Origin: Bacillus aerolatus
Lineage (GTDB): Bacteria; Bacillota; Bacilli; Bacillales; Domibacillaceae
Reading direction: 5' to 3'
DNA length: 64,000 nt
Assembly: GCF_009183655.1 (NCBI RefSeq)
Contig: NZ_WEIO01000008.1
Location: forward strand, 1 to 64,000
In this document: one piece after another, positions 35,693 to 43,033 of the stretch
Layout: every line of letters starts with the position of its first letter
Position numbering within the stretch: the first letter of the stretch is position 1
The notes under the pieces: generated by a model
Told to the model about the DNA's origin: nothing
Seen by the model: only the letters and a program-made list of their open reading frames with translations
Databases searched by the model: none
Made by a program: the position numbers and the translations under genes

Positions 35693-35721
35693 ATTGTAAA
35701 CGTTTCCTCCATTTTAGTCAA
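35693..35721 (-). promoter_or_regulatory. Shared-type sigma-A promoter/operator, copy 3
   Basis: Minus strand TTGACT-N17-TACAAT. The flanks match copies 1 and 2. A CRE-like sequence (TTGTAAACGTTTCC, 35694-35709) overlaps the -10, and another CGTAAACGCTT lies just downstream. It drives the dehydrogenase-aminotransferase-permease operon. Confidence 0.78.
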
Positions 35722-35846
35722 AAGTTTTTTGTAAAATTCAAAATACATATAAAAAGTGGCGATTTTCAGATATTTTTCATATACTTTTTGTCAATTTGAA
35801 AGAAAGGTGCTTTAATCATTATCTATATAAGGTTTTTCTCTCCTAT

Positions 35847-35875
35847 ATGACCAAAATGGCAGAAAGCATTATAAT
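35847..35875 (+). promoter_or_regulatory. Promoter of ROK regulator 2
   Basis: ATGACC-N17-TATAAT, with the same spacing and flanking CCTATATGACC as the regulator-1 promoter. Confidence 0.55.
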
Positions 35876-35914
35876 AAAACTATTGTTGATGTGAGTAAAA
35901 AACGGAGGATAAAT

Positions 35915-37147
35915 ATGATTAAGCAATTTGCTGGTGTCCTATCACCAAAAGAAAAAAGTTTAAAAGAACTATACAGTCTTATTACAGAACACGGCCCTAT
36001 CTCAAGGATTGATTTAGTTAAATACACAAGATTAAAGCAGACAACTTGCTCCCGGCTCATTGATGAACTAATCGAAAACGGACTGGTTATAGAAAGCGGT
36101 TATGGTCAATCAAGCGGCGGACGCAAACCAGTTATGTACGAAATTAAAGCGGATGCCTATTATGTAATCGGCATTGATATTTCGAGGACGTATACGAAAG
36201 TTTTATTACTGAATCTTAGTTTTTCCATCATTGATGAGGCGACGCTGACAATGGATGAAAAAACAACGCCTGATGTCACAATTGAGTTCATCGCTTCTCG
36301 GACTAAAACAATGATGGAGCGACGAGGACTCGCAAGTGATGATGTGTTGGGGGCAGGAATCGGAGCCATTGGCCCACTGGATCGTGAAAACGGCATCATT
36401 TTAAATCCGATTTACTTTTCATCTCCAGGCTGGGAAAACGTACCGTTGTGCAGTATATTAAGCGAAAAATTAAATATAAAAACAGTGCTGGAATATGGAG
36501 CCAACACAGCGACACTTGCAGAATATCAGCAAGATTCATTTAAAAAGTATCGGAATGTTGTCAGTATTTTAAAAGGAGTCGGGATACGCAACGGGCTGAT
36601 TATAGACGGACGCCTTGTTCAAGGGGCCGATAAGCTAGGAGCATTCGGACAAGGGCATATGGTCGTTGATGTTCATGGGCGAAAATGCGTCTGTGGCGGC
36701 TACGGTTGTATTCATGCCTACTCATCTATTCCGGCGATTCAAGAAGAGGTCGTCAAAGGGCTAAAGCGCGGTTATCCTTCCATTCTTCGAGAGTGGCGAA
36801 CAAATATCGAAGAGATTAATTTCGATGATATTTGCCGCGCGGTTAATGAAGGTGATTCTTTTGCAGAGGGAATTATAAAAGATGCTGCCTATTACTCTGG
36901 GATCGGTCTCGCTAATTTAGTTCACATGTTTTTCCCTGACTTAATTATTTTAGGTGGACCCCTTTATACCAAAATGGATTTATATTATAACGTTGTGACC
37001 GAAATAGCAACTAACCGTTCTAAAGTTATTTATCCTGAACACGAAATCATTTTCAGCAAGGGATTACTCGGTGAAAATGCCGGCGCGATCGGAGCTGGCA
37101 GGGCAATGCTAAATTATTATTTAACAGATCAGAACACAATTTACTAA
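35915..37147 (+). CDS. ROK-family transcriptional regulator 2
   Basis: 410 residues from the ATG at 35915 (GGAGG six nt upstream; earlier in-frame ATG precedes that site). It has the same architecture as regulator 1: winged HTH (GPISRIDLVKYTRLKQTTCS), the ROK fold with VIGIDISRTYTKVLLLN, and Zn cluster KCVCGGYGCIHAYSS. It is divergent from the semialdehyde dehydrogenase operon across a 394-bp region holding the shared promoter element, so it probably represses that operon. Because both regulators keep nearly the same recognition helix, cross-regulation of all three promoter copies is likely. Confidence 0.88.
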   Translation: MIKQFAGVLSPKEKSLKELYSLITEHGPISRIDLVKYTRLKQTTCSRLIDELIENGLVIESGYGQSSGGRKPVMYEIKADAYYVIGIDISRTYTKVLLLNLSFSIIDEATLTMDEKTTPDVTIEFIASRTKTMMERRGLASDDVLGAGIGAIGPLDRENGIILNPIYFSSPGWENVPLCSILSEKLNIKTVLEYGANTATLAEYQQDSFKKYRNVVSILKGVGIRNGLIIDGRLVQGADKLGAFGQGHMVVDVHGRKCVCGGYGCIHAYSSIPAIQEEVVKGLKRGYPSILREWRTNIEEINFDDICRAVNEGDSFAEGIIKDAAYYSGIGLANLVHMFFPDLIILGGPLYTKMDLYYNVVTEIATNRSKVIYPEHEIIFSKGLLGENAGAIGAGRAMLNYYLTDQNTIY

Positions 37148-37232
37148 AGCCCTTAAAACTTATAACCAAAACGGAAAAAAGAATGTTATACTGGAATTAG
37201 AACCGAAAAAGAGAACGTAAAGAGGTGTTCAA

Positions 37233-37826
37233 ATGAAAAAAAACTGGAAGCTGCTTATGGAAATATTTTTCACCTTTTTAAAAATTGGTCCCATCACATT
37301 CGGCGGCGGTTATGCGATGATTCCAGTCATTGAAAGAGAAGTAGTCAATAAAAAGAAATGGATTCAGATGGAAGATATCACCGATGTACTTGCGTTGGCA
37401 GGGTCTGCTCCCGGTGCTATGGCTATTAATTCAGCTACATTTGTCGGCTACCGGATTGCTGGCATCAGCGGAGCCCTGGCCGCGATGTTAGGCGTCTTGC
37501 TCCCGACGTTTCTGATTGTGATCGCCCTTAGCATATTCTATCTGCATTTTAAAGATAACCCGAAAGTGGAAGCGGCCTTTCATGGAATCGGTCCTGCGGT
37601 TGTAGCGCTTATTTGTTTGGCTGCTTATAAAATCGCTCCAACGGCGATCATTGATAAAACGACGCTTGTCATAGCTGGATTGACCGTTGTCTTTCTGCTT
37701 TTTCTTCACATTCACCCTGTCATCATTATTTTCAGTGGAATGCTTGTTGGCATTTGTCTCGTTAAAATAAGAACACGGCTCGGCGGTCACACAAGGATCG
37801 ATGGACATAAAAAGGAAGTTGGGTGA
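37233..37826 (+). CDS. chrA: Chromate transporter, short-chain subunit 1
   Basis: 197 residues. One CHR domain with the signature FFTFLKIGPITFGGGYAMIPVIEREVVN and the loop VLALAGSAPGAMAINSATFVGYRIAG. About six membrane segments. Short-chain CHR proteins act as pairs to export or exchange chromate/sulfate. It precedes a second CHR gene by 4 nt after its stop. The start ATG has AAAGAGG nine nt upstream. Confidence 0.9.
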   Translation: MKKNWKLLMEIFFTFLKIGPITFGGGYAMIPVIEREVVNKKKWIQMEDITDVLALAGSAPGAMAINSATFVGYRIAGISGALAAMLGVLLPTFLIVIALSIFYLHFKDNPKVEAAFHGIGPAVVALICLAAYKIAPTAIIDKTTLVIAGLTVVFLLFLHIHPVIIIFSGMLVGICLVKIRTRLGGHTRIDGHKKEVG

Positions 37827-37830
37827 AAAA

Positions 37831-38370
37831 ATGATTTTACTAGAACTATTTAAAACATTTTTCATTATCGGGCTTATCTCATTTGGGGGAGGTTACGCGA
37901 CGATCCCCATCATTGAGATAGAAGTGACTGCCCATCAGTGGATGACTACTCAAGAATTCACCGACATTATCGCTATTGCCGGCATGTCACCTGGCCCGAT
38001 CGCCACGAACTGCGCCGTCTTTGTCGGCTATCAAACAGCCGGATTCGCAGGAGCAGTTGCTTCTACACTTGGAGTCGTTTTGCCGTCATTGATCATCATT
38101 TTGGTGATCGCCGCCTTTTTTACCAAAGCGAACAAAAACCCGGTTGTCCAATCGGCTTTTTATGGACTGCGTCCTATTGTTGTCGGGCTTATTGTGTACG
38201 CAGCCATTAAATTTGCTGTTTCCAATCAATTAATCGGACCAGTTTCTCTCAATTCTATCAGCCTGCTGGGTATATTTTCGCTTTCTCTTCTTGCCCTAAT
38301 AAAATTTCGTGCTCATCCTGCTTTAATTATTATTTTTTCTGGCATCGCGGGTGTAGCTTTGTATTCTTAA
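37831..38370 (+). CDS. chrA: Chromate transporter, short-chain subunit 2
   Basis: 179 residues from the ATG at 37831. An ATG 30 nt earlier lies inside subunit 1 and has no ribosome binding site. Signature FKTFFIIGLISFGGGYATIPIIEIEVT and IAGMSPGPIATNCAVFVGYQTAGFAG. It is paired with subunit 1 in a two-gene operon, the usual arrangement in Bacillus where the two halves have opposite membrane topology. A hairpin terminator follows. Confidence 0.9.
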   Translation: MILLELFKTFFIIGLISFGGGYATIPIIEIEVTAHQWMTTQEFTDIIAIAGMSPGPIATNCAVFVGYQTAGFAGAVASTLGVVLPSLIIILVIAAFFTKANKNPVVQSAFYGLRPIVVGLIVYAAIKFAVSNQLIGPVSLNSISLLGIFSLSLLALIKFRAHPALIIIFSGIAGVALYS

Positions 38371-38384
38371 TCTAAAGTTTGACC

Positions 38385-38424
38385 GCAGCAAAGTCCAAAC
38401 AAATAGCTGTTTGGGCTTTGCTGC
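38385..38424 (+). terminator. Terminator of the chrA pair
   Basis: GCAGCAAAGTCCAAACA pairs with TGTTTGGGCTTTGCTGC, followed by ATATTTG. Confidence 0.78.
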
Positions 38425-38450
38425 ATATTTGCCCATAATCCATCCACAAT

Positions 38451-38480
38451 GAAAAGCTGTCGGAAATCTTCCGACAGCTA
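38451..38480 (-). terminator. Terminator of the Lys/Asp/Gln-repeat gene
   Basis: AGCTGTCGGAA pairs with TTCCGACAGCT; on the minus strand TTTTC follows. Confidence 0.75.
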
Positions 38481-38538
38481 GTATAAATGCTTAGCAACCT
38501 TGTTTTATGTTCTCTAAATATTTATAGTTATTTATAAA

Positions 38539-39000
38539 TTACCAGCCGTAATTCTTCTCAAGACGATCAATCTGCTTTTGCTGATAAGTATTTTCTCTTT
38601 CTAAATCAGCGGCCTTCTCTTCTAAACCTTTCACTCCTTCTTCTAAACCAGCTAATTTATCTAAAACTTGGTCTAACTTTTCCAAAACCTCAGCTAACTT
38701 ATTTTTGTCTTTATCCTTGTCTTTACCTTTATCCTTGTCTTGGTCTTTATCTTTATCTTTATTTTTGTTGTTGTCTTGGTCTTTGTTTTTGTCCTTGTTT
38801 TTGTTTTTGTCTTTTCCTTGATCTTGACCTTGATCCTGACCTTGGTCTTGGTCCTGACCTTGCTCTTGATCTTGATCTTGACCTTGGTCTTGATCTTGGT
38901 CTTGACCTTGATCTTGATTTTGATCTTGATTTTGATCTTGATTTTTATCTTTCTTGTTTTTACCTTGGTGTTTCTTACCTTTACCATGTCCTTTTGGCAC
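38539..39000 (-). CDS. Low-complexity Lys/Asp/Gln-repeat protein with C-terminal coiled coil
   Basis: 153 residues from a GTG at 39000 (GGAGGG six nt upstream; the longer frame to 39063 has no site). The N-terminus is basic (PKGHGKGKKHQGKNKK). Residues ~20-65 are runs of Asp-Gln with Asn/Gly/Glu at every second or fourth place, ~66-105 runs of Lys-Asp/Lys-Asn. The C-terminal ~50 residues form a heptad coiled coil (LAEVLEKLDQVLDKLAGLEE). The DNA is a degenerate 6-bp tandem repeat. It has no signal peptide or membrane segment. It sits next to a LysM-GH18 spore-type gene, so a spore-coat or cell-surface role is possible. Not recognised otherwise. Confidence 0.75.
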   Translation of the reverse strand: MPKGHGKGKKHQGKNKKDKNQDQNQDQNQDQGQDQDQDQGQDQDQEQGQDQDQGQDQGQDQGKDKNKNKDKNKDQDNNKNKDKDKDQDKDKGKDKDKDKNKLAEVLEKLDQVLDKLAGLEEGVKGLEEKAADLERENTYQQKQIDRLEKNYGW

Positions 39001-39118
39001 GTTTATCCCTCCTTTCTTTAATAAGTTATGAAAAAAAAAGATAAGCGCATAGACAAATATCACAAAGCTGAAATATTTATTAATAACATTCTATTCGTTA
39101 GTTATGAAAAGACATGAC

Positions 39119-40384
39119 TTACTTTTCCACCCGAATATTTTTATTTACGTATGCCCAATTTTGTGGAAATGAAAACCGCAGCCGCCAGTAAGTTGTTCCA
39201 AGCAGATTATATACTTCCATTAGTTCATATTTAGCTGCTACACTCTTGACATCTTCAAATGAAACAGCATGTTCCAAGCCTCCACGTCTGTAACGGTACG
39301 ACGGTGACTGAGCCCGGCTGTCAAACTGAATAGGCACTCCGCTGGCAATGGCTTGATTTTGCGCTGCCAGCACAGTGAGCATGGCTGCTGTTCTGCCGGG
39401 CTGCGGCGGCAGTGTCCAATCATAACCGTATAAATTAATCGCCATCATCAGCTTGCGGGGATCAATCTGGCTAACAACATAAGTTAATACTTGCTCGATC
39501 CACCAAACAGGCGAAATGGGAGCAGGCGGTCCGAGGGCATAGCCATAATCAATCGTCATGACAGCCGTAATATCTGCCGCTTCCCCAATCGCCCGGTAAT
39601 CAAGAAAGCCAGTCAGCCGGTTCGTCGGCTGATCGCCCGTTTTAGCATGGGCATTCACTTGCAAAACACGGCGGCCGAGTGCCCTTTTCAGCTCCCGCAC
39701 AAATGCCGTGAAATCTTGGCGCCGGGTCGGCGAAACAAACTCAAAATCAACACTGACCCCTGCATAACCTTTTTGAATCACTGCAGTGACAATGTTTCGT
39801 ATCAAAACCGGCCGGCGTGCAGGATTCAATATGTGATCTGCCAGTTCCGTACTGAATGTGCCCCCTTCATAGTTACTGACGACCATTAGCGGTTTTATGT
39901 TGTTTTGTTTGCAATCTTTAAGGATCTGTTCGTCGTTCGCCTGAATCAACATTCCGTCACGCGTGAACGAATACGTAAAAATGGCCAGATACGTAATATG
40001 GCTAGCGAGTGATTTTAATGTATCCAAATAAGGCGTTGGATCAAAGGCATCCATAAAGACAAGGGTCTGCATCGTATATGATTGCCATGTAGGAATACGG
40101 AGGCGCTCGTTGATTTTTAACTTATTTGGGCTGAGGCTCGGATTAGCAGCAATAATTAACTGAACAGATGATTGAAATGTTTGTGCAATCTTCCAGAGTG
40201 TATCACCCGCTTTTACTTGATAAAAACGTTCAGGAAGGGCCTCATCAGGTATGTACAAATTCAGCCCGGGCACAAGTGCACCTGAAACGAGCCCGTTAAT
40301 ACGCATAAGTGCAGAAATAGGCACACCGTATACGCTGGACAGTTTCCATAACGTATCTCCCGGCATCACTGTATGAACCGCCAT
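39119..40384 (-). CDS. LysM-GH18 protein (YaaH/SleL-type spore peptidoglycan hydrolase)
   Basis: 421 residues from the ATG at 40384 (GGAGGAG five nt upstream). Two LysM domains lie at ~2-47 (HTVMPGDTLWKLSSVYGVP) and ~50-95 (YQVKAGDTLWKIAQTF), without a signal peptide. A glycoside hydrolase 18 barrel follows, with catalytic segment GVSVDFEFVSP (Glu as proton donor), MTIDYGYALGPPAPISPVWWIEQVL and the AINLYGYDW strand. This is the layout of B. subtilis YaaH/YdhD and B. cereus SleL, N-acetylglucosaminidases acting on cortex peptidoglycan or on the spore surface in germination. It is monocistronic. Confidence 0.9.
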   Translation of the reverse strand: MAVHTVMPGDTLWKLSSVYGVPISALMRINGLVSGALVPGLNLYIPDEALPERFYQVKAGDTLWKIAQTFQSSVQLIIAANPSLSPNKLKINERLRIPTWQSYTMQTLVFMDAFDPTPYLDTLKSLASHITYLAIFTYSFTRDGMLIQANDEQILKDCKQNNIKPLMVVSNYEGGTFSTELADHILNPARRPVLIRNIVTAVIQKGYAGVSVDFEFVSPTRRQDFTAFVRELKRALGRRVLQVNAHAKTGDQPTNRLTGFLDYRAIGEAADITAVMTIDYGYALGPPAPISPVWWIEQVLTYVVSQIDPRKLMMAINLYGYDWTLPPQPGRTAAMLTVLAAQNQAIASGVPIQFDSRAQSPSYRYRRGGLEHAVSFEDVKSVAAKYELMEVYNLLGTTYWRLRFSFPQNWAYVNKNIRVEK

Positions 40385-40486
40385 GACTCTCCTCCCCTTT
40401 GCGTATGATTTTCTTCTATACATGTATGTAAAAAAAGAAGAAAACATGAACGTTTTTCAATAGCGTACTTTTCTGCAAACAGCTAA

Positions 40487-40518
40487 ATAAAAAAGCGTAC
40501 CCATTTAGGGTCCGCTTC
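40487..40518 (-). terminator. Terminator of the CDF transporter gene
   Basis: AAGCG-ACCC pairs with GGGT-CGCTT; on the minus strand TTTTTTATTT follows the stop codon directly. Confidence 0.75.
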
Positions 40519-41454
40519 TTAGTTACAGTGATCACCTTCACACGTATTATCAGCTAAATCAATTTGAATCGTTGTATGGTCAATATGAAATTGATCATGC
40601 AACTTTTTTTGAGCACTGAGGAGCACGGACTGTCCATCTATATTTGGTTCGATCACGACGTGGCAGCTTAATGCTGGAAAATTGGAAGTAATCGCCCATA
40701 CATGCAAATCGTGAACGTCTTTCACTCCCGGCAAGGCGAGTAAAGCCTGCTTGATTTGGGTAACATCAAGGTTATCGGGCACGCCTTCCATCAAAATGTG
40801 AAAAGAATCTTTTGTGACACGCACACCGCTGATGATGATCAAAATGGCGACGATGACACTGGCAATCGGATCAGCTAAATTCCAGCCGAAAAACATGATC
40901 ATTAAAGCAGCGGCTATTGCCCCGACAGAACCGAGCAAATCACCGAGAACATGTAAAAAAGCGCTGCGTACATTTAGATTTTCGTCTTTATCGCCTTTCA
41001 TTAAAATATATGCCGCAACAATATTAACCATTAATCCAATGACTGAGACGATAAGCATCCCCTTGCTCATGACTTCCGGCGGTGCCAGCACTCTTTTATA
41101 CGCTTCCAAAAAAATATAAATAGAGATCGCGAGCAATGTTAGGCCGTTAATAAAAGCGGCTAAAATTTCAAATCGTTTGTAGCCAAATGTTTTCGATAAA
41201 GTCGCTTCTTTTTCACCAAATTTTAACGCCAAATAGCTGAGACCAAGCGCAGCCGCATCACTTAGCATATGGCCCGCATCTGATAATAAGGCAAGACTGT
41301 TTGTCAGAATCCCTCCGATCACCTCTATAACCATATAGGTCGCAATAAGCAGAAAAGACAGTTTTAATGCTTGCTTGTTATTACTTGAATGGTGATGATG
41401 CCCATGCCCGTGATGGTGATGATGATGGTGACTATGGCTGTGTGAATGTCCCAT
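40519..41454 (-). CDS. czcD: CDF-family heavy-metal cation efflux transporter
   Basis: 311 residues. A His-rich N-terminal tail (13 or more His in the first 24 residues) is followed by six membrane segments. The metal-site motif SLALLSDAGHMLSDAAALG gives the HxxxD/D-x-x-x-D tetrad, and a second HVLGDLLGSVGAI set lies in helix 5. The C-terminal cytoplasmic domain includes HDLHVWAITS. It exports Zn/Co/Cd. A palindrome typical of ArsR/CzrA repressors lies between its promoter region and start, as in B. subtilis czcD. Confidence 0.93.
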   Translation of the reverse strand: MGHSHSHSHHHHHHHGHGHHHHSSNNKQALKLSFLLIATYMVIEVIGGILTNSLALLSDAGHMLSDAAALGLSYLALKFGEKEATLSKTFGYKRFEILAAFINGLTLLAISIYIFLEAYKRVLAPPEVMSKGMLIVSVIGLMVNIVAAYILMKGDKDENLNVRSAFLHVLGDLLGSVGAIAAALMIMFFGWNLADPIASVIVAILIIISGVRVTKDSFHILMEGVPDNLDVTQIKQALLALPGVKDVHDLHVWAITSNFPALSCHVVIEPNIDGQSVLLSAQKKLHDQFHIDHTTIQIDLADNTCEGDHCN

Positions 41455-41466
41455 TGTACGCCTCCT

Positions 41467-41488
41467 TATATGAATATATGTTCATATA
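41467..41488. promoter_or_regulatory. ArsR/CzrA-type operator upstream of czcD
   Basis: TATATGAA-TATATG-TTCATATA is a perfect 8-6-8 palindrome 13 bp before the czcD ATG. This size and AT-rich TGAA/TTCA content are typical of CzrA/SmtB-family sites. No arsR-type gene is in the window. Confidence 0.75.
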
Positions 41489-41662
41489 TATAGTATTTCA
41501 AATGCGCCTCTTTTGTTCAAGCTTTTTAGCAAAAATAAGAAATCTTTTTTCTAGATGCTTTATCTCACATAACATTATTAGCTATTAATGGAGAGAAAAG
41601 AGTGATCACATCTTTTAATTGCCCAGTCGTTTACATTTTTACTCTTCCTTTTTAATTATAAC

Positions 41663-41713
41663 TTGACTTATAATTTTCACAAAGGTTAAAATGTTTCCTA
41701 AGGTAAACATTTT
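41663..41713 (+). promoter_or_regulatory. zupT promoter with overlapping palindromic operator
   Basis: TTGACT (41663) -N18- TAAAAT (41687) is followed by, and overlaps, the perfect palindrome AAAATGTTT-N8-AAACATTTT (41688-41713) centred on CCTAAGG. The place over the -10/+1 fits repression, plausibly by a DtxR/MntR- or Fur-class metal regulator. The family is inferred only from the motif style. Confidence 0.62.
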
Positions 41714-41774
41714 CGCAGGCGAGCATATATATAAACGAAGAAAGATCTTTTAATCGTAAAGAGGGGGAAAACGA

Positions 41775-42584
41775 ATGGCGGAAAATCTTATGCTTGCTTT
41801 TGCATTGACTTTATTGGCAGGTCTCGCAACCGGAATTGGCAGCATACTTGCCTTTTTTACATCTAGAACAAATACAAGATTTTTATCACTTGCTCTCGGC
41901 TTCTCAGCAGGCGTCATGATTTATGTGTCCATGGTTGAAATTTTTGTAAAGGCGAAAGATGCATTGACTGGTGAATTGGGAGCAGAGTTAGGAAATTGGC
42001 TGACAGTAGCCGGCTTCTTTGGCGGAATGATATTAATTGCGCTGATTGACAAATGGATTCCAAAACAAGGAAATCCACATGAGCTAAAACGAGTAGAGGA
42101 AATGACCGATTCAAAGCAGGCTGTGAATGACCCGACTTTGCTGAAAATGGGAACGTTCACGGCACTGGCGATTGCCATCCATAATTTCCCTGAAGGAATC
42201 GCTACGTTTACGGCTGCCCTGCAGGATCCGGCGCTTGGAGCGGCGATTGCGATTGCGATTGCGATTCATAACATACCTGAAGGAATTGCTGTTTCTGTCC
42301 CGATCTACTTTGCGACTGGAGATAAGAAAAAAGCGTTTAAGCTTTCCTTTTTATCTGGATTATCTGAACCCGTTGGTGCAATCGCAGCCTGGCTGTTTTT
42401 AATGCCTTTTTTAAATGATGTCATGTTCGGCGTCATCTTTGCTGGCGTTGCGGGCATCATGGTGTTTATCTCTCTTGATGAATTGCTGCCAGCAGCGAAA
42501 AAGTACGATGAAACGCATTTATCCATCTACGGGTTAATGGGCGGAATGGCTGTTATGGCGCTCAGCCTTTTATTAATTATTTAA
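41775..42584 (+). CDS. zupT: ZIP-family metal transporter (ZupT)
   Basis: 269 residues with eight membrane segments. The ZIP motif HNFPEGIATF (helix 4) and the second HNIPEGIAVSVPIYFATG (helix 5) give the His/Glu metal-binding centre. The cytoplasmic loop 3 is short (KRVEEMTDSKQAVND). ZupT takes up Zn, Fe, Mn and Co. It has a clear GAGGGGG ribosome binding site. It is adjacent to, and opposite in function from, the czcD exporter, and has its own palindromic operator. Confidence 0.93.
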   Translation: MAENLMLAFALTLLAGLATGIGSILAFFTSRTNTRFLSLALGFSAGVMIYVSMVEIFVKAKDALTGELGAELGNWLTVAGFFGGMILIALIDKWIPKQGNPHELKRVEEMTDSKQAVNDPTLLKMGTFTALAIAIHNFPEGIATFTAALQDPALGAAIAIAIAIHNIPEGIAVSVPIYFATGDKKKAFKLSFLSGLSEPVGAIAAWLFLMPFLNDVMFGVIFAGVAGIMVFISLDELLPAAKKYDETHLSIYGLMGGMAVMALSLLLII

Positions 42585-42642
42585 ATAGGATTCAATACTC
42601 CTTTTCAGGGAAAAGTTAATACTAAAAAGGAGTGTGGTCTAC

Positions 42643-42834
42643 ATGAGAAATGAAGACAAGCAAACGTCTGAAGGCTTAAATCAAATATTTGAGATTATCA
42701 ACGCCAAAGGTGATGAAGCGGAATTAAAGAGAATCGTCAATAACGGCCATGAAGAAAATCTAGTGTGCAGCGATGAATTGTTTCATAAAGACCTGAGAGC
42801 CATTGTCGATGATACAGTTCGTGAAAACGAATAA
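42643..42834 (+). CDS. Small conserved-looking hypothetical protein
   Basis: 63 residues from the ATG at 42643 (GGAG ten nt upstream; a GTG at 42634 is too close to it). MRNEDKQTSEGLNQIFEII is followed by a helix-rich acidic sequence ending RAIVDDTVRENE. No signal or membrane segment. It has an upstream ribosome binding site and its own perfect terminator, and follows zupT by 58 bp, so it is probably a real gene. I do not recognise the family. Confidence 0.65.
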   Translation: MRNEDKQTSEGLNQIFEIINAKGDEAELKRIVNNGHEENLVCSDELFHKDLRAIVDDTVRENE

Positions 42835-42836
42835 AC

Positions 42837-42880
42837 AAAGTGCCCGGTACCTCCAAGGTAGGTACCGGGCACTTTATTTT
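42837..42880 (+). terminator. Strong terminator after the small gene
   Basis: AAAGTGCCCGGTACCT pairs with AGGTACCGGGCACTTT, followed by ATTTTTATT. Confidence 0.92.
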
Positions 42881-43033
42881 TATTCAGATGACATAAAAAC
42901 TGGCTCCGTCTGCACGTTCATTAGATGGTTTTTTTATAAACTTAGCCAAAATGAGTTTTTTTATATTTTTCGGGCGGATTCTTTTCAACTTTTTCACTTT
43001 GGGGAACATAATAAGTACAAAGAGGTGAAGAAG

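Noticed and set aside
38694-39021. Lys/Thr-rich and Ile/Leu/Phe-rich frames over the repeat gene
   Set aside because: They are shadows of the 6-bp repeat read in other frames. The frame with GGAGGG-GTG and a coiled-coil end is the real one.
42803-43033. N-terminal extension of the DHH phosphoesterase frame
   Set aside because: It starts inside the preceding small gene and reads through a strong terminator; the MYKLLTHND start has a good ribosome binding site.
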